Source of the DNA: Treponema sp. UBA4377
Lineage (GTDB): Bacteria > Spirochaetota > Spirochaetia > Treponematales > Treponemataceae
Assembly (NCBI GenBank): GCA_002391235.1
Contig: DGRX01000020.1
Coordinates: 31,967 to 95,966 of the forward strand
Length of the DNA: 64,000 bases
Direction: 5' to 3'
The position numbers and the translations under genes are program-made. Below the pieces are notes generated by a model that worked only from the letters and a program-made list of their open reading frames with translations, was not told where the DNA came from and ran no database searches. Positions 60,661 through 64,000 of this stretch are shown piece after piece (position 1 is the stretch's first letter; each line of letters opens with the position of its first letter).

Positions 60661-61167
60661 ATGGCAAAAAAAAGCGGCGCGGCAAAGACAAACGCCATGC
60701 GCATTTTGGAAAAGCTTGGAATCTCCTACGAGGCCTTGGCCTATGACGACGACGGCGAGCACGCGCTAGCGAAAGGCGCCGCGGGCCTTACCGCCCAAAA
60801 AATCGGCGTCGATCCCGCCACGGTCTTTAAGACAATCGTCATGCGAAGCGACTCAAAGGAAATTTTCGTTTTCCTTCAAAACGCCTTGCATGAAATCAAC
60901 CTTAAAAAAGCACGTGCGGCAAGCGGCGCCAAGGAAATCGCTCCGGTAAAGCAAGAGGAGCTTTTGGCTCTTACCGGCTACGTTCGCGGCGGCTGCTCCC
61001 CCTTGGGAATGAAAAAGCAGTTCAAGACTTTCATCGACCAATCAGCGCTCGCCTTTGACAAAATCCACGTTAGCGCGGGCGTTCGCGGAACCCAGCTTGC
61101 GCTTTCCCCGCAGGACTTGGCCAAGGCTTGCGGCGGCGAGTTCGTGGACTTGGAGTTGGAAGGCTAG
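60661..61167 (+). CDS. ybaK: YbaK/EbsC Cys-tRNA(Pro) deacylase
   Basis: The 168-residue protein is a YbaK-type trans-editing enzyme that hydrolyses Cys mischarged on tRNA-Pro. Visible blocks: AMRILEKLGISYEALAY at the start, GVDPATVFKTIVMRSD with the catalytic Lys region, and GYVRGGCSPLGMKKQFKTFID with the conserved GG-x-S-P-x-G-x-K motif. VSAGVRGTQLALSP and an acidic end follow. GGGAGG precedes the ATG. It lies 30 bases after recR. Confidence 0.92.
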   Translation: MAKKSGAAKTNAMRILEKLGISYEALAYDDDGEHALAKGAAGLTAQKIGVDPATVFKTIVMRSDSKEIFVFLQNALHEINLKKARAASGAKEIAPVKQEELLALTGYVRGGCSPLGMKKQFKTFIDQSALAFDKIHVSAGVRGTQLALSPQDLAKACGGEFVDLELEG

Positions 61168-61236
61168 GGTGCGGGCGGAACGTTCCTCGCGCGAACGCGG
61201 CTGCACTGCGCTTTTTTGATTAATTTTTTTAATACT

Positions 61237-61306
61237 TATAAGTTGTAAAAATTAATTGACTTTACAGCTTATCTATGTTAAAATAAATATAGATTTACAA
61301 CTTATA
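61237..61306 (+). promoter_or_regulatory. Promoter and operator array of the mobile mystery A/B pair
   Basis: TTGACT (61256-61261), 17 bases, TAAAAT (61279-61284). A perfect 13-bp inverted repeat, TATAAGTTGTAAA (61237-61249) and TTTACAACTTATA (61294-61306), flanks the promoter. A third copy with one mismatch (TTTACAGCTTAT, 61261-61272) lies in the spacer. ACTTATAAGT (61234-61243) is itself a palindrome. The array fits autoregulation by the XRE protein. Confidence 0.7.
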
Positions 61307-61317
61307 GGTGAATGAAA

Positions 61318-61758
61318 ATGGACGCTCAAAAAGCGAGGCTTAGGGCCTTGGACAAAAAACTATCCTCTGTAAAGCCGCTTGTTCCTGTTATTCCTGCAAA
61401 GCAAAGCTGGATAAAAACTATGCGGCAAACACTAGGCATGACCGCTCGCCAGTTGGCAAATAGAATCGGTGTGACCCAATCGCGCGTGGCCTACATGGAG
61501 CGGAATGAAAAGAATCTAAAAGTTTCAACTCTTGAAAAAGTCGCGCAAAGCATGGACTGTGTTTTTGTTCCGCTTTTTATTCCAAAAGAAAGTCTTGACG
61601 CGATGATAAAAAAACGCGCAAAAGAAAAAGCCGCGCAAATGTTGCGTTCGGTAAATCAAAACATGGCTTTGGAAAATCAGCTTAGCTCTTCGGAAGAAAT
61701 TCTTTCCGACCTTACGGAAGAATTGCTTTTGAAAAACCGCAAGCGTATTTGGGATTGA
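61318..61758 (+). CDS. Mobile mystery protein A (XRE-type regulator/antitoxin)
   Basis: The ATG at 61318 is chosen because AGGTG (61306-61310) is 7 bases away; an ATG at 61312 is too close. The 146-residue protein has an N-terminal helix rich in Lys/Arg/Leu and an XRE helix-turn-helix (IKTMRQTLGMTARQLANRIGVTQSRVAYMERNE, about 32-65). It is followed by the conserved LEKVAQSMDCVFVPLFIP. This order and the adjacent Fic gene identify the mobile mystery A/B pair, a presumed toxin-antitoxin-like unit on integrative elements. The AT-rich composition supports acquisition. Confidence 0.85.
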   Translation: MDAQKARLRALDKKLSSVKPLVPVIPAKQSWIKTMRQTLGMTARQLANRIGVTQSRVAYMERNEKNLKVSTLEKVAQSMDCVFVPLFIPKESLDAMIKKRAKEKAAQMLRSVNQNMALENQLSSSEEILSDLTEELLLKNRKRIWD

Positions 61759-61765
61759 GAGGAAA

Positions 61766-62356
61766 ATGGATATTTTTGTTGCGGATGACAATTCAACGCC
61801 TCTTGCGCCTGATGAAAAAGACGGCTTAAAATTAAAATGGTTGACGCTTAGAAGCGAGTTGAACGAGTTTGAAACGAGAAATATTCTTGACGCGCAAAGG
61901 TGGCTTTTGCAATCTCCGCCAAAAGACATTTTGAACGATTCGTTTTTACGAAAGCTTCATAAAAAAATGTTTGGTGAAGTTTGGTCATGGGCTGGCGAAT
62001 ATCGTTCAACAGAAAGGAACATCGGCGTTGCTCCTTATCAGATTCCTGTCAAATTAAAGGAACTTTTTGACGACGCAGCCTTTTGGATTGAAAACAAAAC
62101 TTATAGCTCAATGGAAATCGCCGTTCGCTTGCATCATCGGCTTGTTCAGATTCATCCATTTCCAAACGGCAACGGCCGTGTTTCCCGTGTTATGGCGGAT
62201 TTATGCATGAAACAAATGGGGCAACCGCCTCTATATTGGGGAGACTGCAATTTAACTGAGATTTCAGAGATTCGCGCCAATTATATTTCCGCTCTGCGAA
62301 AAGCGGACTCAGGCGATTATGCGGATTTGATTTCGTTTGTGAGTGGAAAGAAGTGA
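61766..62356 (+). CDS. Mobile mystery protein B (Fic domain)
   Basis: The 196-residue protein has a Fic domain with the complete catalytic motif HPFPNGNGR at residues 130-138. The helix before it (IAVRLHHRLVQI) and the upstream WAGEYRSTERNIGV flap block are also intact. Fic enzymes transfer AMP or other nucleotide parts to target proteins. An inhibitory (S/T)-x-x-x-E-(G/N) helix is not obvious in the protein, so control may come from the partner XRE protein 7 bases upstream. Probably a toxin-like effector. Confidence 0.88.
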   Translation: MDIFVADDNSTPLAPDEKDGLKLKWLTLRSELNEFETRNILDAQRWLLQSPPKDILNDSFLRKLHKKMFGEVWSWAGEYRSTERNIGVAPYQIPVKLKELFDDAAFWIENKTYSSMEIAVRLHHRLVQIHPFPNGNGRVSRVMADLCMKQMGQPPLYWGDCNLTEISEIRANYISALRKADSGDYADLISFVSGKK

Positions 62357-62428
62357 GTTTTTGTTGTAATTAGTTATATGTTGTGATAAAATATGATAGG
62401 TTTGTGTTTTACTTTGTAGGAGAAAAAA

Positions 62429-63070
62429 ATGGGGATAGTTTATGTTTTGACGAACGACGCAATGCCCGGAATAGTAAAAATTGGAATTACTGAAGATTCG
62501 GTAGAAGCGCGAATAAAAAGTTTGGATAATACTTCTTTGCCGTTGCCTTTTAGATTTTATTTTGCCATTGAAAGCAAAAGGTATAAAGAAATTGAAAAAC
62601 TTGCTCACGACACATTTTCTGCATTTAGAATCAGGGAAAATCGCGAGTTTTTTAAAATGGATCCTGAAAGAGCGGTGTCGGCCTTGAAAATTTCTGGTGA
62701 CAAAGAAATAAAAATTGCGAATAAAATGATAGACGAAGCCGGCGCGGAAATCGAAGATAAAATAGTTCCTGCAAAAAGAACGGGTAAAAGATTCTCATTC
62801 GCTTCAATTAATATTCCTGTAGGCACGGAATTGACATTTACACGAAATGAAGATATAAAGTGTACTGTTATTCCAGATGATAAAGTTGAATATAAAGGCA
62901 ATCAGTATTCTCTTTCTGGACTTGCAGATAAGCTTTTGAGGGAATTAGGGTATGATTGGAAATCTGTGCAAGGTTCAAATTTCTTTGAATATAATGGCAA
63001 AACTTTATACCAGATAAAAAAGGATTTGGAGGATGATGACCCTGAAGAACTTTCAGAAAATTCTGTGTAA
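62429..63070 (+). CDS. T5orf172/GIY-YIG-type protein with DUF4357-like domain
   Basis: The 213-residue protein starts with a GIY-YIG-like domain (about 1-90: GIVYVLTNDAMPGIVKIGIT, or close to it, then AHDTFSAFRIRENREFF), as in phage T5 Orf172-like proteins. The C-terminal half (about 125-200) has PVGTELTFTRNEDIKCTVIPDDKVEYKG then SLSGLADKLL, resembling the DUF4357/RAMA-type domain often attached to restriction or DNA-modification proteins. AGGAG precedes the ATG. AT-rich like the Fic pair upstream. It may be a DNA-binding or nicking accessory protein; no methylase is adjacent. Confidence 0.72.
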   Translation: MGIVYVLTNDAMPGIVKIGITEDSVEARIKSLDNTSLPLPFRFYFAIESKRYKEIEKLAHDTFSAFRIRENREFFKMDPERAVSALKISGDKEIKIANKMIDEAGAEIEDKIVPAKRTGKRFSFASINIPVGTELTFTRNEDIKCTVIPDDKVEYKGNQYSLSGLADKLLRELGYDWKSVQGSNFFEYNGKTLYQIKKDLEDDDPEELSENSV

Positions 63071-63136
63071 TATAAATTTATTCGTTTAGGGACTTGATCC
63101 AAAGGAAATCGCGCCTTTAATCGCGAATGTTATACG

Positions 63137-63170
63137 GAGGCCGTAAGTTTTCTTGCGGCCTCGTTTTTTT
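63137..63170 (+). terminator. Rho-independent terminator before relA
   Basis: GAGGCCG (63137-63143) and CGGCCTC (63156-63162) with inner AAG/CTT pairs and a TTTT loop, followed by a run of seven T (63164-63170). Confidence 0.88.
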
Positions 63171-63188
63171 CACACCATACGCCCCGTC

Positions 63189-63217
63189 TTGCCTTTACTC
63201 CCCGTTCTCGCTACAAT
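63189..63217 (+). promoter_or_regulatory. relA promoter (leaderless type)
   Basis: TTGCCT (63189-63194), 17 bases, TACAAT (63212-63217), eight bases to the ATG at 63226, with no RBS. Confidence 0.6.
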
Positions 63218-63225
63218 GTTTTCCG

Positions 63226-64000
63226 ATGACGGAAGATGAATTTATTTCCAACAACGAAATAACAGACCCAAGCCTTCTCTTGAATGAATTCTTCGCGCTC
63301 TTTCCTGACTTTGAAAAGGACCGCGAAAAAATTTCTTTGGCGTGGGAATATCTTCTTCAAAAGACTGAGGGCTTGAAGCGCTCTTGCGGAAAGCCTTACT
63401 ATTTGCATCCGATGCGCGTCGCCGCGATTTTGGCAAGGAACAAGCTGGACTCAGACTCGATTGTGGGCGGCTTTTTTCACAACATTTTGGGCTTGCCTGG
63501 AGTTGACATTGAGGAAATAACGGAACGCTGGGGCGCGGCCGTCGCGACTATTATCCAAGGAACGGCGCGCATAACCAACCTGCAAATTTCAAGCAAGACC
63601 TTGCAGCAGGCTGACTCAATCCGCAAAATGCTTTTTGCGATGGTGGACGACGTTCGCGTCATAATGGTGAAGCTTGCCGACCGCTTGGACAGAATAAGGA
63701 ACTTAAAGGGCTACGACGCAAAGACCCAGCGCGCCGTCGCCGCCGAAGTCATAGACATTTGGGCGCCGCTTGCCGACCGACTTGGAATGAAGGGCGAAAA
63801 AAACGAGCTGGAGGACCTTAGCCTAAAGTATTCCAACCCGGACGTTTTCCAGCAAATCAAGGCGATTGTTTCGGCCAAAAAGGACGAGCGCAAAAATTAC
63901 TTGGAAAGCGCCGTTCAAAAGATTGAGGAAGCGGCGGCTAAGGCCGGCATAAAGGTTTCGGTAAAAAGCCGCGCCAAGCACTTTTATTCAATCTACCAAA
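63226..64000 (+). CDS. relA: RelA/SpoT-family (p)ppGpp enzyme, N-terminal part
   Basis: The frame is open from ATG 63226 to the window end (258 codons). The N-terminal HD-type domain is present (KPYYLHPMRVAAIL, then VGGFFHNILGLPGVDIEEI). The hydrolase motif that reads HD-x-x-E-D-T in bifunctional SpoT is HN-I-L-G-L-P here. The later R-T-H-N-M-R block is RLDRIRNL. Hydrolysis of ppGpp is therefore probably lost. The synthetase domain begins at the edge (VKSRAKHFYSIYQ, with the conserved R-x-K-x-x-x-S-I-Y), so the protein should be a synthetase of the RelA type. The rest lies outside the window. Confidence 0.88.
   Translation, partial: MTEDEFISNNEITDPSLLLNEFFALFPDFEKDREKISLAWEYLLQKTEGLKRSCGKPYYLHPMRVAAILARNKLDSDSIVGGFFHNILGLPGVDIEEITERWGAAVATIIQGTARITNLQISSKTLQQADSIRKMLFAMVDDVRVIMVKLADRLDRIRNLKGYDAKTQRAVAAEVIDIWAPLADRLGMKGEKNELEDLSLKYSNPDVFQQIKAIVSAKKDERKNYLESAVQKIEEAAAKAGIKVSVKSRAKHFYSIYQ

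Overview
The window is a bacterial chromosome segment of mixed composition. Gene content suggests a Treponema-like host-associated spirochaete. The clues are BspA-type leucine-rich and Listeria-Bacteroides-repeat lipoproteins, a GH94 glycoside phosphorylase beside many secreted proteins, an archaeal/fungal-type aspartate-semialdehyde dehydrogenase, and an RpoS-sized sigma factor behind a sigma-54-type promoter. The taxonomic call is inference; no rRNA is present.

Layout. 1-700: tail of a short-chain dehydrogenase and an XRE regulator. 700-6900: an AT-richer accessory block with a three-gene cassette (polytopic membrane protein with three zinc-ribbon modules, an 805-residue repeat/membrane protein, a small exported zinc-ribbon protein) followed by an AbiE-type toxin-antitoxin pair. 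6900-10600: a purEFMN operon. 10600-22100: a papain-like lipoprotein, an auxin-efflux-type carrier, uvrC, a LamG/FN3 protein, a large TPR protein, an OhrR/MarR regulator, aroA and a second XRE regulator. 22200-28900: two large surface lipoproteins and two small unknown genes, with composition changing inside the genes. 28900-33300: a Phd/ParE toxin-antitoxin pair, pth, a cytoplasmic LRR protein and a stand-alone AMP-binding N-domain. 33400-47400: GH94 phosphorylase, LysM/M23 peptidase, propeller/deacetylase protein, aroC, lipase, dapA-asd, GH1 glucosidase. 47500-56200: three tandem paralogous exported proteins, a HAD phosphatase, the sigma factor, a cysteine hydrolase, PcrA/UvrD helicase and a Bro-N protein. 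56400-64000: a YkvA protein, tRNA-Asn, dnaX-ybaB-recR, ybaK, the mobile mystery A/B (XRE/Fic) pair, a GIY-YIG-type protein and the start of relA.

Three signals stand out. (1) At about a dozen genes a TTGnnn-17-TAnnnT promoter ends exactly 6 (sometimes 8) bases before the ATG with no Shine-Dalgarno sequence, which predicts leaderless mRNAs for purE, pth, dnaX, ohrR, aroA, relA and others. (2) The RpoS-sized sigma gene has a complete sigma-54 -24/-12 match and, further upstream, two matching palindromes where an enhancer-binding protein would sit; this resembles the Borrelia RpoN-RpoS cascade. (3) The 768-5169 cassette shares one zinc-ribbon motif between its first and last genes and lies between a regulator and an abortive-infection module, so it is the best candidate here for an undescribed system.

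All calls were made by reading the sequence; no homology search or folding program was run.
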